From: Tolypothrix tenuis PCC 7101
GTDB lineage: Bacteria; Cyanobacteriota; Cyanobacteriia; Cyanobacteriales; Nostocaceae
Reading direction: 5' to 3'
NCBI RefSeq assembly: GCF_002368295.1
Contig: NZ_AP018248.1
Location: 7,651,326 to 7,715,325, forward strand
Length of the DNA: 64,000 nt
Positions 10,072 to 18,882 of the stretch are shown in pieces. Made by a program: the position numbers and the translations under genes. Positions within the stretch are counted from its first letter, which is position 1. Every line of letters starts with the position of its first letter. The notes beneath the pieces are model-generated. The model worked only from the letters and a program-made list of their open reading frames with translations, ran no database searches and was not told the DNA's origin.

Positions 10072-10443
10072 TTAACTTGTAACTACTGGCTTTCTGCGGC
10101 TGGGACGCTTACGATCTGATTTTTTCTTCAATCCCACCGCTTGCGCTTGATCGCTATCCGAGCCATATTGCCCACGTACAGCTTCTTTCATCGCTAATAT
10201 TGTATTGTGGAATTCCCATTCTGCTAATCTGGCAGCATCAGCAGCAGCACGGTATAAAGTTAGCTTCTCGTTTTCTGCTTGTTGCTGTGCCAACATAGCT
10301 TGATAAGCTTGCTGAATGTTTGCAATAGAAGCATCAGCACGGGATGTATCGTAAGTGCCAATGGTTTGCAAACCATGCAAGGAAGTAACATCTTGACTAA
10401 TAACTTGAGGACGCAAACGGTTTGTTGTATTTTGTACAGCCAT
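10072..10443 (-). CDS. Conserved hypothetical small basic-tailed protein
   Basis: 123 residues, ATG start. The N-terminal half reads MAVQNTTNRLRPQVISQDV and is polar. The middle is a helical, Ala/Gln/Glu-rich segment (about residues 38-90) that could form a coiled coil. The last 20 residues are strongly basic (KKKSDRKRPSRRKPV), suggesting nucleic-acid or membrane-surface contact. No known domain recognised. It stands alone on the minus strand, convergent with the TPR paralogue. The compositional structure and clean start support it as real. Confidence 0.6.
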   Translation of the reverse strand: MAVQNTTNRLRPQVISQDVTSLHGLQTIGTYDTSRADASIANIQQAYQAMLAQQQAENEKLTLYRAAADAARLAEWEFHNTILAMKEAVRGQYGSDSDQAQAVGLKKKSDRKRPSRRKPVVTS

Positions 10444-10570
10444 AGATAGTTAAGTAATAAACTATATATTTAATGTGCCCATGACAACAAAAAACTTATC
10501 AGTAATAAAAAATTTTCGTGAACAGAAGATTCAATAAGCTTGGCTAACGCTTGCAAGCCTCTGTATTGAC

Positions 10571-10728
10571 ATAACAGCCTGGCGTTTTAATATAACAGCC
10601 TGGCGTTTTAACATAACAGCCCGACGTTTTAACATAACAGCCCGGCGTTTTAACATAACAGCCCGGCGTTTTAACATAACAGCCCGGCGTTTTAATATAA
10701 CAGCCTGGCGTTTTAATATAACAGCCCC
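10571..10728. repeat. 21-bp tandem repeat array A (7 full copies plus a partial)
   Basis: The unit is ATAACAGCCYGGCGTTTTAA plus one pyrimidine. Copies start at 10571 and every 21 bp to 10697, with a partial at 10718. Variation is limited to a few positions. The reading frame open through it only reflects a period of seven codons. No spacers, so not CRISPR. Confidence 0.9.
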
Positions 10729-10794
10729 TTGCAGGATGTTGTGTCTTAAGTAGCTTCCTGTGATGTAACAAAACGGTTAAATTGTAATCATATT

Positions 10795-10870
10795 GCGATC
10801 GCTCTTGGTGACATTGTGCAATAGGGGGGAGAAAGTGCGATCGCAAATGTTGGAAACTGCTTTAGCTCTG
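10795..10870. repeat. Direct repeat, left copy, flanking parD
   Basis: A 76-bp stretch beginning GCGATCGCTCTTGG and containing GACATTGTGCAA, then GTGCGATCGC, then ACTGCNTTAGCT. It recurs at 11261-11337 in the same orientation with scattered differences. The two copies bracket the ParD-like gene. Confidence 0.75.
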
Positions 10871-10934
10871 CACTTTTTTCTGCCTTGTCCCGACTATCAC
10901 TAAAATAAGAACATCGTATGGTAAATAATATATT

Positions 10935-11225
10935 ATGAATATCTCTTTGACTCCAGAGCTAGAGCAATTTATCCAAAGTCAAGTTACAAGCGGCAAGTAT
11001 GCTTCAACAGAGGAAGTGATTATTGCGGGGATTAAACTGTTAGAGGCAAGAGAATCTATTTATCAGGGTAGATTTGAGGAATTGCAACAGGAAATCATGA
11101 TAGGGGTAGAAGCTTCAGAACGTGGGGAAGTGATTGACGCAGAAACGGTTTTTCACCAACTAGAACAAAAACTACAACAGCGCCGTCAGCATACTAATTT
11201 AAATGCACTGTTTGATGAAGAGTAA
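10935..11225 (+). CDS. ParD-family (CC2985-type) antitoxin, no ParE partner visible
   Basis: 96 residues. The N-terminus MNISLTPELEQFIQSQV followed by GKYASTEEVI and AGIKLLE is the ribbon-helix-helix DNA-binding part of type II ParD antitoxins. The rest is the toxin-binding tail. ParE normally follows with a short overlap, but no frame of ParE length is open after this stop. The gene is enclosed by 76-bp direct repeats, which could mark loss of the toxin by recombination or insertion. It may now act as a solitary repressor or as an anti-toxin to a ParE elsewhere. The family call is confident; orphan status is from this window only. Confidence 0.8.
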   Translation: MNISLTPELEQFIQSQVTSGKYASTEEVIIAGIKLLEARESIYQGRFEELQQEIMIGVEASERGEVIDAETVFHQLEQKLQQRRQHTNLNALFDEE

Positions 11226-11260
11226 AAACACGCTTCACAATTTAAGCATATAACAGGAAG

Positions 11261-11337
11261 GCGATCGCTCTTGGCGACATTGTGCAACAGGCGGTATAAA
11301 GTGCGATCGCTAATTTTGTAGACTGCATTAGCTTTGG
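11261..11337. repeat. Direct repeat, right copy, flanking parD
   Basis: Second copy of the 76-bp repeat described at 10795. It begins GCGATCGCTCTTGG 36 bases after the parD stop. Confidence 0.75.
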
Positions 11338-11365
11338 TGTAATACCAATTCAAATACTGTTTGCA

Positions 11366-11397
11366 ACAGATAAATTCTTTGTAGGGGCACGGCACCA
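11366..11397 (+). repeat. 32-bp terminal inverted repeat, left copy
   Basis: Perfect inverted match to 17521-17552. It contains GTAGGGGCACGGCACC, a motif also present next to the repeats at 16803. The pair encloses the NACHT-HEAT-CHAT gene and all five adjacent GTGTCAACTTAA elements. Confidence 0.7.
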
Positions 11398-11404
11398 TTC
11401 ATAC

Positions 11405-11586
11405 GTGTCAACTTAAGCTAAAAGCTATATACGGCGCGTGTTGTACAAAAACCCTCGCCCTCATCCCCTAACCCCTTCTCCCCCAGGAGAAGGGGAATTG
11501 AATCTCTTGCTCCCCTCTCCCGGTGGGAGAGGGGCTGGGGGTGAGGGCGAAACTTTGCAACAAAGCCTTTCACGTTAAGTTGACAC
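11405..11586 (+). repeat. GTGTCAACTTAA element, copy 1
   Basis: About 182 bp with ends GTGTCAACTTAAGC and TTAAGTTGACAC. Inside are two GC-rich hairpins (CCCCTTCTCCC...GGAGAAGGGG and CCCCTCTCCC...GGGAGAGGGG). MITE-like: inverted ends, no ORF. Seven copies occur in this window. Confidence 0.8.
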
Positions 11587-11605
11587 GTACGGGCATTGCC
11601 CATTG

Positions 11606-11791
11606 GTGTCAACTTAAGCTAAAAGCTATATACGGCGCGTGTTGTACAAAAACCCTCGCCCTCATCCCCTAACCCCTTCTCCCTCAGGGAGAAGGGGAAT
11701 TGAATCTCTTGCTCCCCTCTCCCGGTGGGAGAGGGGCTGGGGGTGAGGGCAAAAACCTTGCAACCAAACGGGTTTCACGTTAAGTTAACAC
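11606..11791 (+). repeat. GTGTCAACTTAA element, copy 2
   Basis: A direct-orientation neighbour of copy 1, 19 bp away, with the right end changed to TTAACAC. It ends 101 bp before the NACHT-HEAT-CHAT start codon, so any promoter of that gene lies in or just after it. Confidence 0.8.
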
Positions 11792-11892
11792 CACTGGGCA
11801 ATGCCTTACCCATCGCTCTAAAATTTGAGCTTATACTGATTATTCATACAGCCTAAGCAACAATTTTAGCCCTTGCTCGGTCAACTTCCTGC

Positions 11893-14800
11893 ATGAACGC
11901 TGATTTTCAACATTATCTAGAATCAGTCTGCCACACTTACCAACATTGGTGGGAAAAGTACACCATTACAGATGTAGAAGGGCGTAGACAAAACTCACCG
12001 TTTGAGGGCTTGATGGTAGCAACGGTGTCGCCAAAGCAAGACAACCGAGGTGACACCCAGGAGAAAACAGAACGCTTACCAGTGCAGGAAGGGTTACGTA
12101 AATATGCAGACAATCATGTATTACTTGTAGGTAAACCAGGTTCAGGCAAATCAACAGCCTTAGCGCGGCTGTTGTTGGAAGAAGCAGAGAAAGCAAAATC
12201 TCTAGGCGATTCCGGGTGCATACCCGTGCTGGTGGAGTTGCGGCAATACACAACTTCGGTGCTGGATTTGATACAAAATTTTTTGCACCGACATGGAATA
12301 TATATAGATGTAGAAATCAAAACCTTGTTGCGTAACCGGCAATTTTTGCTGCTTGTGGATGGGGTAAACGAGTTACCCAATGAAGAAGCAAGGCGAGAGT
12401 TAAAAACCTTTCGGGAAAATCACCCCAAAACCCCAATGATTTTCACTACGCGAGATTTGGGGGTAGGTGGCGATTTGGGAATTGAGCAAAAGCTGGAAAT
12501 GCAACCCCTAACCGAAGAACAGATGCAGCAGTTTATCCGCGCCTATTTGCCCGAAACAGGTGAAGAAATGCTACGGCGGTTAGGTGAAAGATTGCGTTCC
12601 TTTGGGGAAACGCCTTTGCTGCTGTGGATGCTGTGTGAGTTATTTAAACTAACAAACGATATACCGCCGAATTTAGGTTTGGTGTTTCGACAATTTACGC
12701 AATTTTATGTCGGCAAAATCAAAGATGATGTTCGAGTAGTTGAGGAGTTGCGCGGCTGGTGGAAGCAGTCATTGGAAGCATTAGCTTTCACCATGATGCA
12801 AGGAGAAACGCCAACAGAATTGCGAGTTATCATTGATAGGCTTGAGGCGGAAGAAGTTTTGACGAAGTTTCTGGAAGGGAAAGTTGATTATCCGCCTACT
12901 CGAGCCAAAGAATTGCTGAAAGATTTACTCAAGCATCATTTAATCCAAATTAGTAGCAATGAAAAAATAGAGTTTCGCCACCAGTTGATTCAGGAATACT
13001 ACGCTGCGGAATGCCTACTTCAGAAGCTTCCCCATATTAGTAATGAAAAGTTGCAACGGGATTATCTAAATTATTTAAAGTGGACAGAACCCTTAGCGCT
13101 GATGTTGGCTTTAGTGGAGAAAGAAGCACAAGCAGTAGGGGTGGTGAAGTTAGCTCTAGAGGTGGATTTAGAGTTAGGGGCAAGGTTAGCAGGAGAGGTA
13201 AAGCCAGAGTTTCAGAAAAAAACAGTTGATTTAATTCTAGAGTTAGAAGTTTCTGAATTGCTCAAGATAGAGTTTTTAGCGAGTACGCGCTCTAGGCATA
13301 GAATTGCATTTTTAACTAATCGACTACAACATAAAGATTCTGATGTGCGTAGAACTACAGCAGGAGCATTAGGAGAAATCAAAGATAGCCAAGCAGTAGC
13401 AGCATTGATTCATGCTTTGAATGATCCAGATGATTCGGTGCGTAGAACTGCCGCATATGCATTAGGAGAAATTAAAGATAGTCAGGCGGTAGCTGCATTG
13501 ATTTATGCTTTGAATGATCAAGATTCTGATGTGCGTAGTTCTGCCGCATATGCATTAGGAGAAATTAAAGATAGCCAGGCGGTAGCTGCATTGATTCATG
13601 CTTTGAATAATCCAGATGATTCGGTGCGTAGTTCTGCCGCATATGTATTAGGAGAAATCAAAGATAGCCAGGCGGTAGCTGCATTGATTAATGCTTTGAA
13701 TGATCCAGATTCTGATGTGCGTAGTTTTGCCGCATGGGCATTAGGAGAAATCAAAGATAACCAGGCGGTAGTCCCATTGATTCAGGCTTTGAACGATCAA
13801 GACTCTTTGGTGCGTAGAAATGCCGCAGAAACATTAGGAAAAATCAAAGATAGCCAAGCAGTAGCAGCATTGATTCATGCTTTGAACGATCAAGACTCTT
13901 TGGTGCGTAGTTCTGCCGCATATGCATTAGGAGAAATCAAAGATAGCCAAGCGGTAGCTGCATTGATTCATGCTTTGAATGATCCAGATTCTGATGTGCG
14001 TAGTTCTGCCGCATATGCATTAGGAGAAATCAAAGATAGCCAGGCGGTAGCTGCATTGATTTATGCTTTGAATGATCCAGATGATTCGGTGCGTAGAAAT
14101 GCCGCAGATACATTAGGAGAAATCAAAGATAGCCAGGCGATAGCACTATGGATTGACGCTTTGAATGATCCAGATGATTCGGTGCGTGGAACTGCCGCAT
14201 ATGCATTAGGAGAAATCAAAGATAGCCAGTCGGTAGCTGCATTGATTCATGCTTTGAATGATCCAGATGATTCGGTGCGTGGAACTGCCGCATATGCATT
14301 AGGAGAAATCAAAGATAGCCAGGCGGTAGCTGCATTGATTCATGCTTTAAATGATCCAGATAATTGGGTGTGTTATACTGCCGCAAGAGCATTAGGAGAA
14401 ATCAAAGATAGCCAGGCGGTAGCACTATTAATTGATGCTTTGAATCATCAAAATGATGGGGTGCGTTATTATGCCGCAGAAGCATTAGGAGAAATCAAAG
14501 ATAGCCAGGCGGTAGCTGCATTGATTCATGCTTTGAATGATCAAGATTCTGATGTGCGTAGAAATGCCGCAGGAGCATTAGGAGAAATCAAAGATAGCCA
14601 AGCAGTAGCACCATTGATTCATGCTTTGAATGATCAAGATTCTGATGTGCGTAGAAATGCCGCAGGAGCATTAGGAAAAATCAAAGATAGCCAAGCAGTA
14701 GCACCATTGATTCATGCTTTGAATGATCAAGATTCTGATGTGCGTAGTTCTGCCGCAAGAGCATTAGGAAAAATCAAAGATAGCCAGTCGGTAGCAGCAT

Positions 14801-16737
14801 TGATTCATGCTTTGAATGATCCAGATAATTGGGTGCGTAGAAATGCCGCAGATGCGTTAGGAGAAATCAAAGATAGCCAGGCGGTAGCACCATTGATTCA
14901 TGCTTTGAATGATCCAGATGATTCGGTGCGTAGAAATGCCGCAGATGCGTTAGGAGAAATCAAAGATAGCCAAGCAGTAGCAGCATTGATTCATGCTTTG
15001 AATGATCCAGATGATTCGGTGCGTAATTCTGCCGCATATGCATTAGGAGAAATCAAAGATAGCCAGGCGGTAGCTGCATTGATTCATGCTTTGAATGATC
15101 AATATTATGATGTGCGTAGAAATGCCGCATATGCATTAGGAGAAATCAAAGATAGCCAAGCAGTAGCAGCATTGATTCATACTTTGAATGATCAATATGA
15201 TTCGGTGCGTAATTCTGCCGCAGAAGCATTAGGAGAAATCAAAGATAGCCAAGCAGTAGCAGCATTGATTCAAGCTTTGAATCATCGAGATTATTGGATG
15301 CATTATTCTGCCGCATATGCATTAAGAAAAATCAAAGATAGCCAGGCGGTAGCACTATTGATTGATGCTTTGAATGATCAAGATGATTCGGTGCGTAGAA
15401 CTGCAGCAGATGCATTAGGAGGAATCAAAGATAGCCAGGCAGTAGCTGCATTGATTGATGCTTTGAATGATAAAGATTCTAGGGTGCGTAGTTCTGCCGC
15501 AGAAGCATTAGGAGAAATGTGTAACTCTGAAATACTTACTGAAATGTGGCAGTTACGATTAACTGGGGTAGACGTTGCAAAAAATGCCATTTCAAAGATT
15601 CAAGAGCGTTACAAATTTTATAACCATGAAATTTTTCATTCTGCCTCAATTAAAAACGTAACTCAAACAGAATCAAAGCCGATGAAATACCAAGATTTTC
15701 AAATATTAGTTGATAAAAATCACCAAATTCGCGCCTCTTCAGAACAAGGTGATGTTTCAGGTGAATTCCGCTTAGACATGAACGAAATTGAACTAGCCTT
15801 AGAACTGATTGAGTTGAACAAAACAAATGATAAATTACTCAAAAGATTAGGCAACCAACTTTACCAAGCACTGTTTCCCAACCAAATTAACGCTCGCTTC
15901 CATGCCACAATAGCAGGGGCGCAAGCAAATAAAGAAAACGTTCGTTTGCGCTTAATATTTCAATCTCCCCAATTAGCCGCACTCCCCTGGGAATTCCTCT
16001 ATGACGCAGAAACCAATACTTTTTTAGGAAACAACATCGAAACAGTGCTTTCTCGCTATATTGATGTTCCCCTGCTAAAACGCGATATCATAACCGCTAA
16101 GTTACCCCTAAAAGTGCTACTCGTCATTTCATCTCCTACCGACTTAGCTGCATTAGACGCAACTGGCGAAGCAACGCTGATTAACTCAGCCCTGGAAACA
16201 CATATTAAAGCAGGTCAAATAGAATTAGATATTATCAAAGAAGCTACCACCCGCAACATTAATCAAAAGCTGCGCGAAAAACCCTATAATATATTCCACT
16301 TCATCGGGCATGGTGTTTTTAAAGACAACAAAGGCTACATTGCCCTAGAAGATGACAATAAACAAGCTAAATTGATGGATGAAGAAAGTTTCGCCAACTT
16401 CTTCTTAGGCTACCGCAGCTTGGGGTTAGCTGTACTCAATTCCTGTCAAGGCGCAGAAGTGTCAGAACAGCAAATCTTTACCGGAATCGCACCCAATCTC
16501 GTACAACGGGGAATACCTGCGGTAGTGGCGATGCAATATTCTATCCGTGACACCACCGCCAAGATTTTTGCTGATGAATTTTACCGCACCCTGGCTCTCG
16601 GCTATCCTGTAGACGCTGCTATCCAAACAACCCGCAACGCCATCTCTCAGGAAATCGGATTAAATCAACGCGACTTTGCTACACCAGTACTTTATATGCG
16701 TGCAAAAGATGGCATCATCTTGGATTTTCACGCATAA
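11893..16737 (+). CDS. NACHT-HEAT-CHAT protein (NLR-like sensor with caspase-like effector)
   Basis: 1614 residues, cytoplasmic. Residues 1-60 hold a helical segment common before cyanobacterial NACHT domains. The NACHT NTPase has Walker A GKPGSGKST at 80-88, Walker B FLLLVDG near 151-157 and sensor-like IFTTR at 183-187, followed by winged-helix-like sequence to about 400. Residues 494-1206 are 23 HEAT repeats of exactly 31 residues. The C-terminal part (about 1270-1614) is a CHAT domain with His1473 (FIGHG) and Cys1518 (NSCQG), so the caspase-like dyad is intact. Bacterial NACHT proteins with such layouts act as anti-phage sensors in which the repeats recognise a trigger and the effector kills or cleaves; that role here is inference. 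ATG start; no strong ribosome-binding site. It stands alone between repeat clusters. Confidence 0.92.
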   Translation: MNADFQHYLESVCHTYQHWWEKYTITDVEGRRQNSPFEGLMVATVSPKQDNRGDTQEKTERLPVQEGLRKYADNHVLLVGKPGSGKSTALARLLLEEAEKAKSLGDSGCIPVLVELRQYTTSVLDLIQNFLHRHGIYIDVEIKTLLRNRQFLLLVDGVNELPNEEARRELKTFRENHPKTPMIFTTRDLGVGGDLGIEQKLEMQPLTEEQMQQFIRAYLPETGEEMLRRLGERLRSFGETPLLLWMLCELFKLTNDIPPNLGLVFRQFTQFYVGKIKDDVRVVEELRGWWKQSLEALAFTMMQGETPTELRVIIDRLEAEEVLTKFLEGKVDYPPTRAKELLKDLLKHHLIQISSNEKIEFRHQLIQEYYAAECLLQKLPHISNEKLQRDYLNYLKWTEPLALMLALVEKEAQAVGVVKLALEVDLELGARLAGEVKPEFQKKTVDLILELEVSELLKIEFLASTRSRHRIAFLTNRLQHKDSDVRRTTAGALGEIKDSQAVAALIHALNDPDDSVRRTAAYALGEIKDSQAVAALIYALNDQDSDVRSSAAYALGEIKDSQAVAALIHALNNPDDSVRSSAAYVLGEIKDSQAVAALINALNDPDSDVRSFAAWALGEIKDNQAVVPLIQALNDQDSLVRRNAAETLGKIKDSQAVAALIHALNDQDSLVRSSAAYALGEIKDSQAVAALIHALNDPDSDVRSSAAYALGEIKDSQAVAALIYALNDPDDSVRRNAADTLGEIKDSQAIALWIDALNDPDDSVRGTAAYALGEIKDSQSVAALIHALNDPDDSVRGTAAYALGEIKDSQAVAALIHALNDPDNWVCYTAARALGEIKDSQAVALLIDALNHQNDGVRYYAAEALGEIKDSQAVAALIHALNDQDSDVRRNAAGALGEIKDSQAVAPLIHALNDQDSDVRRNAAGALGKIKDSQAVAPLIHALNDQDSDVRSSAARALGKIKDSQSVAALIHALNDPDNWVRRNAADALGEIKDSQAVAPLIHALNDPDDSVRRNAADALGEIKDSQAVAALIHALNDPDDSVRNSAAYALGEIKDSQAVAALIHALNDQYYDVRRNAAYALGEIKDSQAVAALIHTLNDQYDSVRNSAAEALGEIKDSQAVAALIQALNHRDYWMHYSAAYALRKIKDSQAVALLIDALNDQDDSVRRTAADALGGIKDSQAVAALIDALNDKDSRVRSSAAEALGEMCNSEILTEMWQLRLTGVDVAKNAISKIQERYKFYNHEIFHSASIKNVTQTESKPMKYQDFQILVDKNHQIRASSEQGDVSGEFRLDMNEIELALELIELNKTNDKLLKRLGNQLYQALFPNQINARFHATIAGAQANKENVRLRLIFQSPQLAALPWEFLYDAETNTFLGNNIETVLSRYIDVPLLKRDIITAKLPLKVLLVISSPTDLAALDATGEATLINSALETHIKAGQIELDIIKEATTRNINQKLREKPYNIFHFIGHGVFKDNKGYIALEDDNKQAKLMDEESFANFFLGYRSLGLAVLNSCQGAEVSEQQIFTGIAPNLVQRGIPAVVAMQYSIRDTTAKIFADEFYRTLALGYPVDAAIQTTRNAISQEIGLNQRDFATPVLYMRAKDGIILDFHA
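13372..15510 (+). repeat. 23 in-frame 93-bp repeats encoding HEAT units
   Basis: Repeat starts fall at 13372 and every 93 bp up to 15418 with no length variation. Each encodes 31 residues built on GEIKDSQAVAALIHALND, then a variable stretch, then VRxxAAxAL. Differences cluster at a few codons after LND and before AAYAL. Near identity at DNA level, not only protein level, implies recent expansion or gene conversion. Confidence 0.95.
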
Positions 16738-16802
16738 TATCTCGTCGGTAACGCACGCTACATACAATACCATTTTGAAACAAGAACGCGACAGATGGGT
16801 AG

Positions 16803-17513
16803 GGGCACGGCATCCACAATTTTTTGGCATATCCAATATCTTACTGGTGCCCACCTGTGTCAACTTAAGCTAAAAGCTATATACGGCGAGTGTTGTACAA
16901 AAACCCTCGCGCCCTCATCCCCTAACCCCTTCTCCCTCAGGGAGAAGGGGAATTGAATCTCTTGCTCCCTTCTCCCTCAGGGAGAGGGGCTGGGGGTGAG
17001 GGCGAAACCTTGCAACCAAGCGCTTTTCAAGTTAAGTGGGCACGGCATCCACAATTTTTTGGCATATCCAATATCTTACTGGTGCCCACCTGTGTCAACT
17101 TAAGCTAAAAGCTATATACGGCGAGTGTTGTACAAAAATCCTCGCGCCCTCATCCCCTAACCCCTTCTCCCTCAGGGAGAAGGGGAATTGAATCTCTTGC
17201 TCCCTTCTCCCTGAGGGAGAGGGGCTGGGGGTGAGGGCGAAACCTTGCAACCAAGCGCTTTTCAAGTTAAGTGGGCACGGCATCCACAATTTTTTGGCAT
17301 ATCTAATATCTTACTTGTGCCCACCTGTATCAACTTAAGCTAAAAGCTATATACGGCGCGTGTTGTACAAAAACCCTCGCGCCCTCATCCCCTAACCCCT
17401 TCTCCCTCAGGGAGAAGGGGAATTGAATCTCTTGCTCCCTTCTCCCTGAGGGAGAGGGGCTGGGGGTGAGGGCGAAACCTTGCAACCAAGCGCTTTTCAA
17501 GTTAAGTTGACAC
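16803..17513 (+). repeat. Three tandem 235-bp repeats, each containing a GTGTCAACTTAA element
   Basis: Units start at 16803, 17038 and 17273 with GGGCACGGCATCCAC. Each carries about 54 bp of lead sequence and then a GTGTCAACTTAA element (16857, 17092, 17327). The third ends normally in TTAAGTTGACAC at 17513; the first two run straight into the next GGGCACGG. They lie just after the NACHT-HEAT-CHAT stop. No coding content; frames open across them are by-products of the repeat. Confidence 0.9.
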
Positions 17514-17520
17514 AACTGAC

Positions 17521-17552
17521 TGGTGCCGTGCCCCTACAAAGAATTTATCTGT
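17521..17552 (-). repeat. 32-bp terminal inverted repeat, right copy
   Basis: Reverse complement of 11366-11397 without mismatch. The outer flanks then differ. Confidence 0.7.
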
Positions 17553-17606
17553 CGCTAACATGAAAATGATGCAATTTAAATAACGATTAGCTTACTGTTT
17601 TCAGCC

Positions 17607-17748
17607 GATACATTAACAATGTAGAGCGATGCATTAACAATGTCAGCCCATACATTGCCAATGTAGAGCGATACATTAACAATGTAAGTCGATACATTGC
17701 CAATGTAGGGCGATACATTAACAATGTCAGCCTATGCATTCAATATTG
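17607..17748. repeat. 21-bp tandem repeat array B (6 copies plus a partial)
   Basis: The unit resembles GATACATTAACAATGTAGAGC. It contains the small inverted repeat ACATT...AATGT, and some copies have GCC in place of AAC. Period exactly 21 bp from 17607. No spacers. Confidence 0.85.
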
Positions 17749-17993
17749 CCTTGTTTATGGGTAATCATTTTGCTTGCGATGGCTAATTTTGAAGTGTGAA
17801 GATACAGCCAAAAACTTTTCAAATAAATCCTAACCCACTGCGATCGCTCTACCCAACAAAACCGCGATAATGTTGGGTTTCGTCCCTCAACCCAACCTAC
17901 GCCTACGCCTGAATTTGGGCAAAAGGTTTTGTATTTTCCCCTTCCCCTTTAACCTTTCCCCTTTCCCCACCTCTTGCAAATATAAGAAGTTTA

Positions 17994-18689
17994 TTACTCA
18001 TCCCCTTTGATGAGAGCGATCGCATCTTCTGCTTCTTTACCTACAGACCACCATAAAGGCACAATAGCATCATCTGTCTGTGCTAATACTTGCAGTTTAG
18101 GTAATGCATCTTTTGCACGGATAGCGCCTACAGCAAAACAAGCCCAAAATCTCACCTCAGCTTCAGCATCATCTAAGCATTGAATCATCACAGTCACAGC
18201 ACATTGATATAAATCCTGCGGTAATTCCTCCGAAAGTTTATTACCTAGTCCTTCTAATGCTTGCGCTCTCACAGAGGGATTTTCGCTATTGTTAGCAGCG
18301 ACTTGAGTCAGTATATCAATCACTTGTGAGTTTACTTGGCATTTTGTCAGGAAAGAAAGCGCGTATGCTGCACTTTCTTTCTGATTTGCGTGGGGACTGT
18401 TACTCAGAATCAATAATAAGGAAGTCAAATGTCTTTCAGTAGCAATCAGACTCAGCGCAGTTGCAGCATACATCCATAATTCACTGCGTTGACTGGACAA
18501 AATACTAACCATTGCATCAGCATCATCATCATTGCCGACTTTTCCAATTAACCAGCAAGCTGTTTGTGCTGTTTCTTCGTCAAGCGCTAATAGCCAGCTA
18601 AGAGTACGCTGATGAAATCCTAGCTTTTCCAGTCTCTCAATCTCCACGGCTGTTTCTGGAAATTGATTCTTTACAAACTCAAGTATCAT
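17994..18689 (-). CDS. HEAT-repeat protein
   Basis: 231 residues, soluble. HEAT-type helical pairs cover the protein; the clearest are WMYAATALSLIATERHL (about residues 72-88), SVRAQALEGLGNKL and AEVRFWACFAVGAIRAKDALPKL near the C-terminus. These resemble PBS-lyase-type HEAT repeats, but the lyase family context (phycobilisome genes) is absent. The sequence is diverged and unlike the near-identical units of the upstream giant gene, so it is not a product of that array. ATG start. Probably a protein-interaction module; partner unknown. Confidence 0.75.
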   Translation of the reverse strand: MILEFVKNQFPETAVEIERLEKLGFHQRTLSWLLALDEETAQTACWLIGKVGNDDDADAMVSILSSQRSELWMYAATALSLIATERHLTSLLLILSNSPHANQKESAAYALSFLTKCQVNSQVIDILTQVAANNSENPSVRAQALEGLGNKLSEELPQDLYQCAVTVMIQCLDDAEAEVRFWACFAVGAIRAKDALPKLQVLAQTDDAIVPLWWSVGKEAEDAIALIKGDE

Positions 18690-18882
18690 AAAATATAAGT
18701 ATTAAGCGATTAATCTACAGCGAAAATCACAAATAAAAATACCAGCTTGAGCATCACAGAGTTTTTCCCTATTATTGCCTTAATTTTCCATGCTGTTATT
18801 GCGGTTTCCTGAATACAGAATCATGGCAATTGATTTGCCACAATTAGCGTGACCCAGGCATTTTTAATTGTGGAGATAACAA

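Noticed and set aside
10544..10846. 100-codon minus-strand frame through 21-bp array A
   Set aside because: It only reflects a period of seven codons; the product is a simple heptapeptide repeat with no ribosome-binding site.
11418..11612. Frames over GTGTCAACTTAA elements here and at 17095-17289, 17330-17515 and 32983-33405
   Set aside because: They are translations of the repeat itself, found in each copy.
13372..15510. CRISPR-like regular repeats
   Set aside because: No spacers; the units are continuous and in frame with a HEAT protein.
16803..17513. CRISPR or phage attachment array
   Set aside because: Units are 235 bp, contiguous and contain a known element of the window; no integrase or cas gene is near.
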